A DNA stretch of 64,000 nucleotides. Origin: Laguncularia racemosa. Taxonomy: Eukaryota; Streptophyta; Magnoliopsida; Myrtales; Combretaceae. The stretch is taken from NCBI GenBank assembly GCA_037954665.1, contig JBBMOL010000180.1, forward strand, positions 1,302,001 to 1,366,000. The letters run 5' to 3'. The number at the start of each line of letters is the position of its first letter. The stretch's first letter is position 1. The translations under genes were made by a program, and so were the position numbers. The notes beneath the pieces were generated by a model. The model was not told the origin of the DNA, ran no database searches, and worked only from the letters and a program-made list of their open reading frames with translations. Positions 24,851 through 36,664 of this stretch are shown here, in pieces.

Positions 24851-26315
24851 GTTGTTTGATATCAATTAAAAGATATTAGAGACCGAGGAATTCCTTTCAT
24901 GTCTACTAGTTCAGATACATTATGTTTCTGCCTACCATTAGCCAATGGAAATCCATAGGTCTGAAGTTGCCAATTGGATTTGTTCATATATTTTATTTTT
25001 ACCACTTGGCGATCGAGTTGTTGACGAATTGATTGAAGTTCTATGCAGATCTAATTCGATTTCAGACAAGCATGAGGCATCCCAACTAGTTAATGCATTT
25101 CCTAAGACTGATTTGATATAAGCGAACTTATGTAATAGTTGTATCGAGTGAATTCAAGTCAGTTTCCGGTTAGCTAAGACTAATGGGGCAAAGAAGATTA
25201 CTTTCTATGGGGCGAATTTTGCTATAGTTAGAATACTGATGAAATATGGAAAAATAATGACAGAATAAGGAAAAAAAAAATCATTTGGAGCCCAACTCTA
25301 TCCTTATTGCAGTGGGAAAACTATCACGCAATTATTGTTCTATAAGAAAATCTTGAAATCCTCAAGGCAATTGCTAAAATGTGTATTTTTGGTTGAAGAA
25401 AGAAAGCACATTCATTAATGGCTCTGTTATGTGTATTATAAAGTAAGTGAGAGAGTGGAAAATCCCATTGATGTGGATAGAGGAAATAGTACTCTATGAT
25501 TATAAGAGAATCGGTTGTACTATTGTTGTTTAAACTATAACGATGTGTTGTAGTTTTTTACTAATACTCTTTTGTGGGTTTCTACAAAAATTTATATGTT
25601 ATACTTTCCCCTTTCACTTGTTACTTCTCTTATTTATTATGTATTCAATGATATATAACTTAAAATCTATATCCTTTGTAACAAATTAGTATCAAGTGAG
25701 ATTCAAAGGTCAGGGATATTGAGAATTTGTGGTCTACACCATGAATAGATTGCTATCAAGCACAATATTGAGAAGTTCAAGGCTTGTTGGAATTTTAGGG
25801 TATGAAAAGTGTGAATGTGAGCAATCTTAGTACAACTAGGCTTGGAGATGGCCTTAGATTAGTGAATCGAGTTTATGATAGATGAGAAGTGGATATAATT
25901 CAATGAGAAAACATTGACGAAGATCTAAGTCTGACATATAGTGTATGTTGTAGGAGATATGGGCAAAGAATATAGTTATAGGACTAAAGTCTCTTACAAG
26001 TTGGTTATTGTAGATGTAGATATTATATTTATTGTATTTTGTTGAACCGCAAGGCTGGTAATGGATTTTGATAAGACAAAACTTAGCTTTGAAAGCCTAC
26101 ATAAGTAATTTTTGGCAAATGGTTCATATCGGAAAATATTTCTCTTTTAATAAAAAATTATGTTGAAATATGATCTAAAAAAGCCAAAGTTTGAATATTT
26201 TGTATTTATATGATTTTTCAATGTTTCCATGTTAAAAGAACTTATTTTGATAAAGAAATTACGTTTGGAAAAGCCTTATTTCATCATTAAAGGAAAACTT
26301 ATTTCCTAGTGTAAA

Positions 26316-26560
26316 TGGTCTGGAGTAATGCAAAAAGGTTTGGACCATGTTTGTCTTTCCTAAAGGTTGTGTTGCATGGAATGATCTAGAGCATGGTGGA
26401 AAAGGTTCAAACCATTCCATACCAAGAACAAATGCATTTTAGAATGCAAGAAAAGAGTCCAGAGCATTGCAAAAAAAGTCTGAACCTTTCCTTGACCTAA
26501 AATGAAGAAAACTGTAGGAGAGCCAAAATGGTCTAGAGCATTACAAAAAAAGTTTAGATC
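26316..26560. repeat. Four-unit diverged minisatellite
   Basis: Four copies of a 31-32 bp core resembling TGGTCTAGAGCATTGCAAAA plus AAGTTTGAACC begin at 26316, 26382, 26455 and 26529, a spacing of 66-74 bp. They lie in the upstream part of the presumed solo LTR. Confidence 0.65.
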
Positions 26561-28088
26561 TTTTATGGAATTTATAGCCATTACAAGGTATTTAATGTAG
26601 GAATGGAGGAAGCAACATCCATATTTTCTTGAAGGGCTTTAAATACCATTTCAAGGGTAGATTGAAAAAAAGAAAATAAGCCTTATTGGCAATATCATTA
26701 CTTGTCTTCTTACTCATCAACTCTCTTGTACTTTTGCTCATTATTTGTTATTCTTTATTAAAGCTCTAGTGTAGTGTCGAGTCTAATTTTTGAATTCTCA
26801 TTCCTAATCCGATCTAGACTAGACCCTATGCTCATCTAATGTAGATCCTCGACTTGAGTTAGGAATTTCGTTTGATTTTTGGAGTCGCCACCCAACTATT
26901 GTTGGGAAATATTGAATTAAGACTAAAGGAGCGGATTAGTCTTAATTTGGACCACTAGTCGACGTTATTTCCTCTTTTCGTTTTTGTGAAAAGAGGAAAA
27001 GGGAAAACCAGAGTTTCTAAGTCCGGAGACTAACCTATTAAAACCTTTACGGTTACCACCTAATCTCCTAAAATTTTTCATCTTTAGAAATGTGTTTCAT
27101 TGTGTTTCTGTTACTTTTTATTATGTTTTTGAATTATTTCAAGAAAATGATTTTTCATTCATTTTTATGGGTTGACCCGAATGGGTGTCTACGTACCTGC
27201 TATTCAGGATCAAACAAGCCGTAGTTCGCTTTTCTGAAAACTTTAAGTTTTTTTGTGAATTTTAATTTTGAAATCTCTTTTGCTTTATGTTCTTACCATT
27301 TTTGGGATTTTTCTAAAAAATTCTAAGTCTAAGCTTTAATCTGGTTTTTGAAAATGATTTTTAGGGAAAAACATCAATTTTGGATTTATTTGAAGAAAAG
27401 GATTTTTCTAAGTTCTAAAACTCATTCATTTTTTCTTTTTTATTATTTTTTATGATTTTCTATAAATTTTTATGATTTTTTTGAAAAATTTTATCTTAAG
27501 TTAATATCTATCCTATTTTGAAATCTAAAATTTTATTGTTATTTTTCCTAATTTTTATATTATTTTTCTACATTTTATTATTTTTTTTATCTATTTATTA
27601 TTATTTTTTCTTATTTATTATTTTTCTACAATATTAAATTCTAGAAAAATCTAATTTCTACATTTTCCTATTTATTAAAAATAAAACATAAATAAATAAA
27701 TAACAAATAATAAATAAATTAATTAATTCGGAATAAATAAATAAATAAAATTAATTAAATAAAATAATAAAAATCCAGAAAATCTGACTTACCTGGATCC
27801 GGGTCGGTACACGGGTCGGGTCGGGTCGGATCGGTCGGATGCGGCGGCGAAGGGTGCTCGTTCACGGCGTTCCGGTGGCCTTTGCAGCGGGTGAGGTGTC
27901 GAATCCTAGCTTCTCGAGGGTGCTGAATACAATGGTGGTGGTGGTTCACTCCCAGATCGCCTCTTGGTGGTGGTTTAGCTCCGGTCGGTGCTAGCGGTTT
28001 TGGATCCTTCTCCGATGCTCTCCGATTTGCACTCTTTCCTCACTTTCTCTCAATTGTGATTCGTGTTTTGGCTTCCTTCACTCCTCCT

Positions 28089-28098
28089 CTATTTATAG
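28089..28098 (-). promoter_or_regulatory. TATA box in LTR-like repeat
   Basis: The minus strand reads CTATAAATAGAGGAGG, a canonical plant TATA element, followed by purine-rich leader-like sequence. Confidence 0.5.
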
Positions 28099-28440
28099 GC
28101 ACTTGAAACCGATCTGGATAAGCTTGGATTTCCTTCGATCGAAGCTAATTGGATTTTCGGTTAAAAAACCCACTCCGATTTGTGTCTATCCATCGATTTG
28201 TTGCGATTTGATTCCAATTAGATAATGTTTATCTTATTTCTGTTGAAGATTTGTTGGATTTGCAAAAAAAATCAAATCAAAACGGCCGAAATACGAATTT
28301 TTCCTTCCGCCGGCAATCTCGGGTCCGAGGTAGAAGACGATCACGCGCCCGGCGCGTGCGCTTCCTCCAGCCAATCAGATGCTGCCACGTGTCCTGGGTA
28401 AATGAAAAATTCGCAAAACGCGGAAACTGCTTCCCCCGCG

Positions 28441-28508
28441 TTTTGAACCCCCGACCGAGCTCCCCTGCGCGCGCCTTAGCCCATGGTCCGGACCAGCTGA
28501 GCTAACCC
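28441..28508 (-). other. tRNA-like segment (A box, weak B box) inside the repeat
   Basis: On the minus strand the segment starts GGGTTAGCTCAGCTGGT, matching the tRNA D-arm / Pol III A-box consensus. About 50 bp later comes GGGGGTTCAAAAC, a weak B box. The spacing fits a tRNA. Stems do not fold cleanly by eye and no anticodon arm is convincing, so this is a tRNA-derived or tRNA-like segment, not a functional tRNA. Confidence 0.35.
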
Positions 28509-29159
28509 ACTTTCCTGATTTTTCTAATTTCGCAAATTGTATATATGCAATGCGATTTTTCTATTTTTTTGTATTTTTTGAAATTTCAAAAATTTATAAA
28601 AATTGTTTATTATTTATTATTTCTATTTCTGAAATCATTTTTCAAAATTGATGTGTTTTTCTATTTATTTTTATTTTTTGAATATTTTTAATTATTTATG
28701 CTAAATTAGGGAAAAATTGGAAAAAAATTGGAAATTGATTATTATTGATTATTGTGGATTCTTAGGGCAAAAATGAGGTGTTTACATGTAGTATAAGTAT
28801 AATCCTTTTATAATTTCTATTGAGAGAGTGAACTACACTTGTGATTGTGAGTGTAAAACAATTGTTGTAGACTTTTGAGCCATTGTTTAGATTATTGAAT
28901 AAAGTGTGAAGTCTTTAGTTGGAGGCTATTGTGTGCCATGGAGAGTAGGGGGCCATTCAAACTTCATGCTATATTCGGCTTGATCTTCTAATCCCTTTCT
29001 CTCTTTATTTTTAGTTTTTTTATTTGTTGTATTATTTCTATATTGTTTTAATTATTTGATCATTTATGTGAGAAATCATTAACTTGCAATAACTGGCATT
29101 TAAACTCAATTCACTTCACCACCACCTACGCGCCCGCCACCCCTTTGAGTTCCTAGTGT

Positions 29160-30880
29160 TGTACTTCACATTTGAGTGAAGGATCATCAATAAGACAACA
29201 TACTTTGAGTTTCATGTCCTTAATTAACAATTCGAAGAATATTAATTTTAAGATTTAAACTAAAGATCAAGAGATGATCTTGTTGTGTCATGCCCTATAA
29301 GGTATCCTAGTCTTGACAACTTACCACAAATGCCTTGCTATGGTAAAGCACTTGTGAAGCATCTATCTTAGCTGCAAAGATAATAGCAATATATTAAATT
29401 GAATTTTCTATGGTCTTGCTTGTATTTTTTACAGGACCAATTTAATATTTAATCTCACTATTAATTTATATATAATTTACGTATTATATGGTAAGGGGAC
29501 TCCCTTACGAAAAGCTTTGTCCAATGCATAGACAACCCTTAAATCAATAGTTAGCAAATGACGTCGCAAAGCTTCTCCCTTTCGAAGCAAATATATCTGT
29601 CTACCGTGTAGCAATAATGGTCTTCAAATTGAACCAATGCAATGTTTCGTCCAATACATGTCAAGTTTTATATTAAGTCAATCCTTTAATTAATTTAAGA
29701 GTGACAAACAAGTTAGTTTAGTATTGAAGCATTAGGGAAAAGAAAAAAAAAAATGGTTGCACTATCGGCCAATTGGATGGTGCAACAAAATTTCTACTGG
29801 TCTAGTATTTTACCAACCAGTTAGTGGATCCTATACTAGCAGAATGGTCGGGTTATTTCCTCTACTGCTCATTCAGTAATTCTCTTACCTGACTCAACGC
29901 CTTTCATATTTTACTTCCAAAGCATTTTGTTCAATTCAAGTATTCACATTTGTACCTCCCTATCACTTGATTTTCAAATAGAGATCAACAACAAACTTAG
30001 TAAACATCATTGCAAGATAACTACTACATTTAAACAAGCAACATTTACAAACACTGTAGTAACTCATTGAATTTTCCATTCATCTTGTCTCATGGTTTCA
30101 AGGTTCAAAATAATCCTTGAGAAGCTATGAGTAATCAAAATCCTTATCTAGGATTCAAGAACAACGAGTTTACTAAAAATTAAATTAACTAAACTTATCA
30201 AAAACTTGAATAAAATCAAGCTTACAAATTGTTCTTCGAATATAACTTCGAAACTAATTGTTTTATATTAGTTTTAATTTGACTTCAAATGTTAGGCTTA
30301 ACATTTACATTGCAAACTTAGTCTTATTGTGAAGTACTCTTCATGAGAATTACAATGCCGCTTATTTTTTTTTATTTAGAGGTAGTATAAAAAAGTTATA
30401 AATTTTTGAAAATTAGAGGAAAATTTAGCTATCTAAGTTGGTATGTGAGTTTTTGGAGAGATTTCTCGAGATGGAGTTGAAACAGCAAAGGAGTGAAAGA
30501 AAAGTTCGCCTTATATTTGAGAATCTCAAAGTCGGTTTATTCAATTCCTAATTCGTCTAATATGCGTATTAACGGTCCTATTAAATAATTTAACTATAAT
30601 ATTTTTTTATAAAAACTTATATATAAGCTAAATAAAATATTCAAGTATAAATATAAACTTAAAAATTTTAATTAATTATCATAAACCTAAAAATTTAATT
30701 TTATTTATCAATTTCTTATAATTTACTAATGGTTTCATAATATATCTATTTTCTGTATTTCAAATTTTACTGGGGTTTAGAATAAGACTTTTATCATAAT
30801 TATTTCACTAATTTGATGCTAGTCATTGTCAAATTTGCTGGGTTTCACACGTGCTCTCCATTGTTCGTGTTTTGTAGCTT
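29160..30880. other. Unidentified spacer inside the retroelement nest
   Basis: AT-rich, without recognisable coding sequence; probably decayed element interior or a further insertion. Confidence 0.4.
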
Positions 30881-32677
30881 TACGGAGATTATGCTCTATG
30901 ATAGAAGCAATTTGTTGATAGAAGAGATATTTGTTGAGAGAGGACTAGTCAGATCAAGAGTTGTGATCCATGAATAGTGTGGTTAGAGACAATCTAATTG
31001 CTAGAGACCGTTGGTTTACTTATGGAAACCATAGAAGGAAATCTAGAGGTCAAGGTATAATTTGTTATCACCATAAATAGAAGAGCCACAAGAAGGATGA
31101 TTGCTCGAAGAGGTAGAAGCAAGGTTAGCTACATGATGATAGCGGTAAAGTTGTAGTAAATGAAGTAGCTACTGAGTGTAAGGATGATATGGTGTTTCTT
31201 GCATCTGAATTTGAGAGAAGATTCTTATATTAAATCTTGCACTATGGTAATGTGTTCTACATGTGTTGCAGGATGGAATTGATTCAAAACCTTTATGCAT
31301 TTGTAGAGGAGTTCTATGCAATAGGTCATAGCTAAAGGTTGAGTATTGCTAGTGTAGGCAAAGTCCGATACAGATTGCATGATTGGTGGATGTGCATGGT
31401 GTCGGATTTAAGGTATGTGTAAGAGTATTCTTGTAATATTCCATCTCTTAGTTTGATGGATTTTGCTATATAAAGTAGTGTACTGGAATTCAATAGCATG
31501 AAGGTGTTCCAAGGAGGTCTGTGGTGATGAATATAGTTAAGTTTGGTAACTTGTTTTGACTGCAAGGAATAGTGATTATTGGAGGTAATGTGACAGATGT
31601 TGATCCTAGGTCGAAAGATCAAGGTGATTGTATGGTTAGCTATGACAGGAAAGTGTGTGTTACTTGTTCGATGGAAAAGTTAGTTTTACTTCACTTGATG
31701 TGCACCAAAATCTGAACTGAAAAGTTTGGAAGATGGTAGAGCCTAGAAGTTTCAAGGAGTATTCAATGATTGAGTCTACTAGCTAGAGAGAGTGAAAAAG
31801 TTTCATCAAGTATGATATGGCGAGCGCTAACCAACGGGCCAAGGGAGGATGGCCAATCAGCTCTGTGGTGGTCAATTACCTAAGTAGCCTAACTGATCGA
31901 CAAGTCGGCAAGGTCGACTATATCGATTTCCATAGTTGACCAAGCAAGTCATGGGGCCTTGATAGCTTCTTAATTTGAATTTTTTCTTTCTTTTTTATCT
32001 AAGTTATTTCCTCAAATGTATTAAGGAATAGTGAGAGTGAAAAATCATAGGGACTTAGGTAGAGAATTTAGTGCTTTATGATTACAAGAGAACTGACTAT
32101 ACTATGTTCATATAATAGCGATGTGGTTAGTCTTGTCAACCGTCTTTTATCCCTGTTCTTTGGAGATTTTTGTGTAAATTCTGTGTACCATACTTTTTAT
32201 TTTTGCTTGTTACTTTCTTGTTTATCATGTGTTCAATGATCTCTTACCTCGATTCCAGATCTAGTCCTAATACATTATCTGCAGAAAAGGGCAATGCAGG
32301 TGCCAAGTTTCTTGCTAAATGCATGCCCAAGTTACTTAGATAATCCTAAGATAAGAGAACTACAGAGTTTAGATTCCATTCGTAAACCATTTAGTGATGC
32401 AATTATCTAAACCTGACAAGCACAAAAGAAAGAGCATTTGACTAAACTTCTTTCATGTGTAGAGGAAAGTCAAGTCTCCCTTATCAGAAGGAATCTGTAC
32501 ATCCTCCTCTGTTATGTTACATACAAGAGAAGGTGAAGCCCATCCTATTATATAGCTTCCTTGCCTTAGTATTTAATACTAATGTCAACGCTCCTATGTC
32601 AGAAATAACAAATTTGTGTTCCATTGGAGTTCATAGAACACAGAACTTGTTTAAGTATCTAATTCAGAATGTTTCTC

Positions 32678-32980
32678 CTAGAAGCAATAAATGCGAGATG
32701 TGATGTCAAGGAATGTCTCTTCTTCACAGGGAATTGTCAAGCCACCCATTGGATGATCAAAACCGTATTCTTCCTCAGCCTTACTTAGCAAATCTTGAAA
32801 CAAAGGCTTGTTCAAATACGATACAGGTACCGCAAAACGCTTCTTTTTGACTCCACCAACATAAACTGCACAGAAGCCTTTAGGAATTCCTAGAGACCCT
32901 GAAGTTCCTTTACTTGCAGCTTTAACTTCTTGTCGAAGAAAATGCTTTGCTAGAATGACATTGCACAACGGAACACCCAT
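32678..32980 (-). CDS. SAUR protein, array member 2
   Basis: A 100-residue intact SAUR protein closely related to array members 1 and 3. The N-terminus MGVPLCNVILAKHFLRQ and a Ser/Gly linker are followed by GIPKGFCAVYVGGVKKKRFA, VPVSYLNKPLFQDLLSKAEE, EYGFDHPMGGLTIPCEEETF and LDITSRIYCF. Against its neighbours, the usual GE after YVG is GG and the EEFGFD motif is EEYGFD, both tolerated in the family. Same strand as its neighbours and no intron. TATA and CACATG elements lie upstream. The start is fixed by the shared MG(V/I) N-terminus. Confidence 0.93.
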   Translation of the reverse strand: MGVPLCNVILAKHFLRQEVKAASKGTSGSLGIPKGFCAVYVGGVKKKRFAVPVSYLNKPLFQDLLSKAEEEYGFDHPMGGLTIPCEEETFLDITSRIYCF

Positions 32981-33093
32981 GTTCGCTTACTGATCAAATG
33001 ATATCCCAAGAATGAGATCTCAATAGGCTTAAAGGAAGGAGGACTAGATAAATTTATTAGGAAGCTTGATTGAGTATGTAGATTGAGGATGGT

Positions 33094-33108
33094 AGAATAT
33101 ATACATAG
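33094..33108 (-). promoter_or_regulatory. TATA box of SAUR array member 2
   Basis: The minus strand reads ATGTATATATTCT about 115 bp upstream of the ATG. Confidence 0.5.
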
Positions 33109-33184
33109 ATGAATTGCTAGAAAGAGGTAAGTAGGCTAAAGCGCCTAAAGCTGGTATCTCCAATTAGGACAGCCATTAAATGGA

Positions 33185-33192
33185 TCACATGG
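33185..33192 (-). promoter_or_regulatory. Conserved CACATG element upstream of SAUR 2
   Basis: GGATCACATGGC on the plus strand, 206 bp before the start codon. Similarity to the member 1 promoter continues to about 33300 (GTGTCTACTAGTT matches ATGTCTACTAGTT near 24900). Confidence 0.45.
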
Positions 33193-34403
33193 CACTGTTT
33201 GTTATTGATTAGCAATTATTGGAGAGAACGCAATCTTCTTTTCATTTCTTTTGGTTTTTGTCCAATATCGTGTCTACTAGTTGAGATACACCATGTTTCT
33301 TATTTCACTTGCCAGAAAATCAGTCCTAGATTCAGACTTGCCGGTTGGGTTTTGTTGATATATTTTTCCTTTTTCTTAGTCATGGGTTGTTGGCAATCTA
33401 AGTGAATGTAAACCTAACGGATTAGGATTGGAAACAAGCTTTAGACATCCTACCTAATACATTTTCCCAAGGAATGGAAACACATGCCAGCCTCATGTAG
33501 GGCAGAGCTGTTTCAGTTGAGTTTGGCAATTATTGTGGTCTTCTTATGAAGAAAGGACTTCTTTTGTGAAAACTTATGGAAAAACTTCATGGTATAATGG
33601 CGCCAATCTCTGGGAAGTACCGTCCACCCGTAGGTATGAATTGTAAAAGTCCCATTTTGTATACCAAGTTTAGATTGGAATCGGGGCAACTGTAATACAC
33701 TTCCAGGAAATAAAAGAGAACCTAGGTAGAATCAGGAAATTTAGAAAATCTTGACACGTTTAGGCTCGTGTATTAAGAGATGAGAATGCACTTATGTTCT
33801 GATTTTTTGGTGTTCCATATGAAAGGCGACATGCCTTTAATTAGTTTTCATTATAGTAATTCTCTGTCAATATTTAGATGAACTAATTGTACCATCTATC
33901 TTTTGTTTATTCTTAATAGGAATTCTAACTTGTAATAGAACCAGATACCAGACAAAATCAATTTCGGTTCAAGTGTGAAATTCATAATCAGTCTTCTCCA
34001 GGCATCTAAATTAGAGACATTAATTGTGAGATTCCTAGCAGTACAAATAAGAACGACTTTATAACTTTTAGATCCACAACCATCTGATCAAAAAGCTCAT
34101 AAGTCCATTAGATCTGGTGTGGTTTTATATTCATTAGCCATAATCTAATGTAATCTCTTGGATCTTGAATTCTTTGGTTCTTGTTCCCCAATGATAATTT
34201 TTTCATTTGGCATTCAGATTAAGCAGTAAGGGAAGGCTCATGAAGTTTCACACTATAAGAGAAAGTTTCTTTATTGTTTGATCCCATCTTACAGTCAAGT
34301 GAAGAATTTACAGATACACGTATATCTCAGCAGATTCTAATCTTTCTAATGTCTAAGTTCTTATGTGAACCACAATAAAATCCGACTGTGCTGTGAGCAA
34401 CTC

Positions 34404-34739
34404 CTACACGCAAAACTGGCTACAAATTTTTTCTGAGCTACACAAGCGAGAAGTAATGTCAAGGAAAGTGTCTTCTTTGCATGGAATTGTTAAACCACCC
34501 ATTGGATGATCGAACCCGAATTCTTCTTCAGCTTTGCTCAGCAACTCTTGAAACAAAGGCTTGTTCAGAAAGGAAATTGGAACAACATAACGCTTCATTT
34601 CCATATCTCCAATGTATACAGCACAGAAACCTCTAGGAATGTCAGAACACATCGAAATTGAAGCTCGTTTATTTGCTGACTTATAGGGTGGTTGGATAAC
34701 ATTCTTAGCTAGAAACGAACCCGGAAAGTGAATGCCCAT
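34404..34739 (-). CDS. SAUR protein, array member 3
   Basis: A 111-residue SAUR protein. The N-terminus MGIHFPGSFLAKNVIQPPYK and a longer linker precede DIPRGFCAVYIGDMEMKRYV, VPISFLNKPLFQELLSKAEE, EFGFDHPMGGLTIPCKEDTF and LDITSRLCSSEK. The C-terminus is about ten residues longer than in members 1 and 2 (ending CSQFCV), perhaps through loss of the ancestral stop. Intact and intron-less, same strand as the array. Its upstream region carries a tandem duplication that includes a TATA-like motif. Confidence 0.93.
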   Translation of the reverse strand: MGIHFPGSFLAKNVIQPPYKSANKRASISMCSDIPRGFCAVYIGDMEMKRYVVPISFLNKPLFQELLSKAEEEFGFDHPMGGLTIPCKEDTFLDITSRLCSSEKICSQFCV

Positions 34740-34821
34740 GATTTTTCTTTTCCTTCAGTTTAGCCCCAAGGAATAAGATGATAAAATCCCAAGTGGCCTC
34801 TGAGGGAAGAATGCTATGAGG

Positions 34822-34946
34822 AACTGGTTTTGTATTGACTATTGAGTTAAGGCCTAGAGGAACAGGCATATGTATAGAACTTCGGCTAACTGGTTTTGTA
34901 TTGAGTTATGGCCTAGAAGAACAAGCATATGTATAGAGCTTCGGCT
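34822..34946 (-). repeat. Tandem duplication in the SAUR 3 promoter, with doubled TATA-like motif
   Basis: Two adjacent units of 66 and 59 bp, each starting AACTGGTTTTGTATTGA and ending AGCTTCGGCT or AACTTCGGCT; they differ by one 7-bp indel and a few substitutions. Each unit holds CATATGTATAGA, which on the minus strand gives TCTATACATATG, a TATA-like element, about 135 and 195 bp upstream of the ATG. Confidence 0.8.
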
Positions 34947-35026
34947 AACCAAATGATGACATAAATCTCAGGAAAGGATAAAGAAGCTGCTGCTGGGGAC
35001 TGCGAAAGGACTGATCAATGCGAGCA

Positions 35027-35035
35027 TCACATGGT
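35027..35035 (-). promoter_or_regulatory. Conserved CACATG element upstream of SAUR 3
   Basis: ATCACATGGTG on the plus strand, 289 bp before the start codon. It is further away than in its neighbours partly because of the promoter duplication. GCTGCTGCTGGGG just before it matches GCTGTTGCTGGGG before the member 1 element. Confidence 0.45.
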
Positions 35036-35299
35036 GCTGTTTTTCTTACAGGTCAACAGATATTAAAGGCCAAAAATCTCCTTTCTTGACCCAACTTGTA
35101 CCTTTCGTTTTCACCATTGACCTTAACAGAAGAGACACCATGCTTCTTCACTTCATCTGCCAAATTGCTAATAAGACTGGCCGTAGATTTGACAAGGGAA
35201 GTTTCATTGTAGATAGGTTCAAGTTAATGCTAGCCCAACATGTGAAATAGGGACGGTACAAGCTTGAGACATCTGACCAAATTTATGATCTATGCGAAA

Positions 35300-36600
35300 G
35301 GGACCATAGACTTGCTTTGTGTAGGTCATATTCTTTTACGTGACATTAATAATGTTTTCTGATATGTAAATTGAAGGAGTCGGTATGTCGACATAAAACA
35401 GGCGGGTAATATCCAATAATCTGTTTTCGTATTTATAACTTGATAGAATAACCATACTCCATCTTACATTTTTACTACCTAAGTCATTCCTTATCAAACT
35501 GATAGAAGCAATTCAAATCCAATAATGCACAACGGAATCTATGTTGTACATGGAATAATTTGTGTATTATTTGAATGCTGTTACTTTAGAAAGTATAATG
35601 CAATGATTATATATGAGATAATATAGACGCTAATGTATTTTCAATATCATAGTGAAAAGACTAAAGTCACCGTGTATAAAAATAAAAAAAACTATAGAAA
35701 ATACACGTGTATATATGTAACACAAGATTTAATCGATTTCTCTTAGTTGTTTGAAGTGTTAAATAATTTTAGTTATTGCACTTATATATGTAGAGTCAGA
35801 CTCAACAAAACCACTATTAATGATATTTGATGTATTACGTTATTGTGGTTAATAGTTATTATAGGTATTATGTGAAATTGGTTAAATTAAGAGCTTTAAC
35901 ATATCTTTACATTGTAAGAATATGGAGTGGCTTATAGTATTTTAAGTTCTAAGGCATTACAAATAATAGCTAAGAGACTCACATGGTTCTATTTTCCACT
36001 TCATTGTCCAAAACAAGTAAAGTTGGGATATGGCAAACTGCCATTTGCTAATTTTAGGTTAATATCTACTTCAAAAAAAGAATACACTTAAGAGGATGTA
36101 AATACATATCACTTTCTGGATTTCATGAAAGAAATCCTTAAACTGGGAGCAAACTTGAATTTTGCATATTAATCCAATCTAATTATTAATCAATACAAAT
36201 TTTGAATCTATATGGCTTATGATTTATATTAATCTAATTATCATTGGTCATCAAGAATTTTGCATCTATCATGTTGACTCATTAGTGACAAAGAGGGAGA
36301 TTGAGAGCACTAACTAATAAAACCACATTTATGTGTATACCCATAAGCATACAGTTCTAAGGCTCAAAATACACAACATTTAAACACAAGTATAAATCAA
36401 CATAGGATTTCCATCTCTTTACATTTCTTTGGTGAAATAAGATATAATCTTTGCATGTAACACGTTAATGTTGAGGAGAAGAATAAGTCCATGGAAACAA
36501 ATATTCTTAATGTTTTATAATTAGTCATCCATTAGAGTTTGACCTTTCTACAGCTGCAAATTAGAGAGGAAAAATAAAATTTTATAAATGCATATTACAG
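35300..36600. other. Spacer between SAUR 3 and the SAUR pseudogene
   Basis: AT-rich; no gene or repeat recognised. Confidence 0.5.
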
Positions 36601-36664
36601 TCAATGCCTCAATGTTGTTGGTCTAAATTCTTTGCCATCTATCATCAAAACTAATCATATTCTT

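Larger units (their letters stand above)
26845..28786 (-). mobile_element. LTR-like repeat, copy 2, nested, with TSD TGTAG
   Basis: On the minus strand it begins TGTAAACACCTCATTTTTGCC at 28786. TGTAG lies immediately outside this end (28787-28791) and also at 26840-26844, giving a candidate 5-bp target duplication. Joining the flanks restores a continuous host sequence. A minus-strand TATA box sits at 28089-28098, about 700 bp from the TGTAAACA end, fitting a U3-R-U5 layout. The middle is GC-rich (GTCGGGTCGG repeats at 27800-27840; a GGCGCGTGCG stretch near 28350). The last 0.6 kb is shared with copy 1 at 6644-7480. The far end does not show a CA terminus, so its exact limit, and whether this is a solo LTR or a short non-autonomous element, are open. 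Confidence 0.5.
26130..29100 (+). mobile_element. Probable solo LTR (copia type) nested in the decayed element
   Basis: The flanks of the repeat at 26845-28786 join into one LTR-like sequence. The left part has a TTTAAATACC TATA-type motif near 26638 and a pyrimidine-rich leader. The right part holds the copia-LTR style run GTGATTGTGAGTGTAAAACA, GTGTGAAGTCTTTAGTTGG and TGTGTGCCATGGAGAGTAGG. No matching second copy was found, so a solo LTR is the simplest reading. Ends are uncertain. Confidence 0.4.
25440..32290 (+). mobile_element. Decayed Ty1/copia retrotransposon with nested insertions
   Basis: Two diverged direct repeats at about 25440-25700 and 32025-32290 look like its LTR remains. Shared phrases include GAGAGTG, TTTATGATTACAAGAGAA (varied), GCGATGTG, TGTGTTCAATGAT and ACTTTCTTGTTTATCATG. 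After the left copy an AGTATCAAG sequence resembles a methionyl-tRNA primer site, followed by a gag-like start (ATTGAGAAGTTCAAGGCTTG). At about 31060-31120 a frame encodes a broken CCHC knuckle (ICYHHK, KKDDCSKR). From 31230 onward scattered phrases fit copia protease and linker sequence (…DVDPRSKDQGDC…). Stops and frameshifts are everywhere. Outer limits are approximate and a large part of the interior is foreign. Confidence 0.55.

Noticed and set aside
27755..28505. GC-rich open frames in the LTR-like repeat
   Set aside because: High GC makes chance frames likely; they are Arg/Pro-rich without domain similarity and lie within a repeat.
28441..28508. Functional tRNA gene
   Set aside because: The A box is good, but the B box is weak and the cloverleaf stems do not pair by eye; kept only as tRNA-like.
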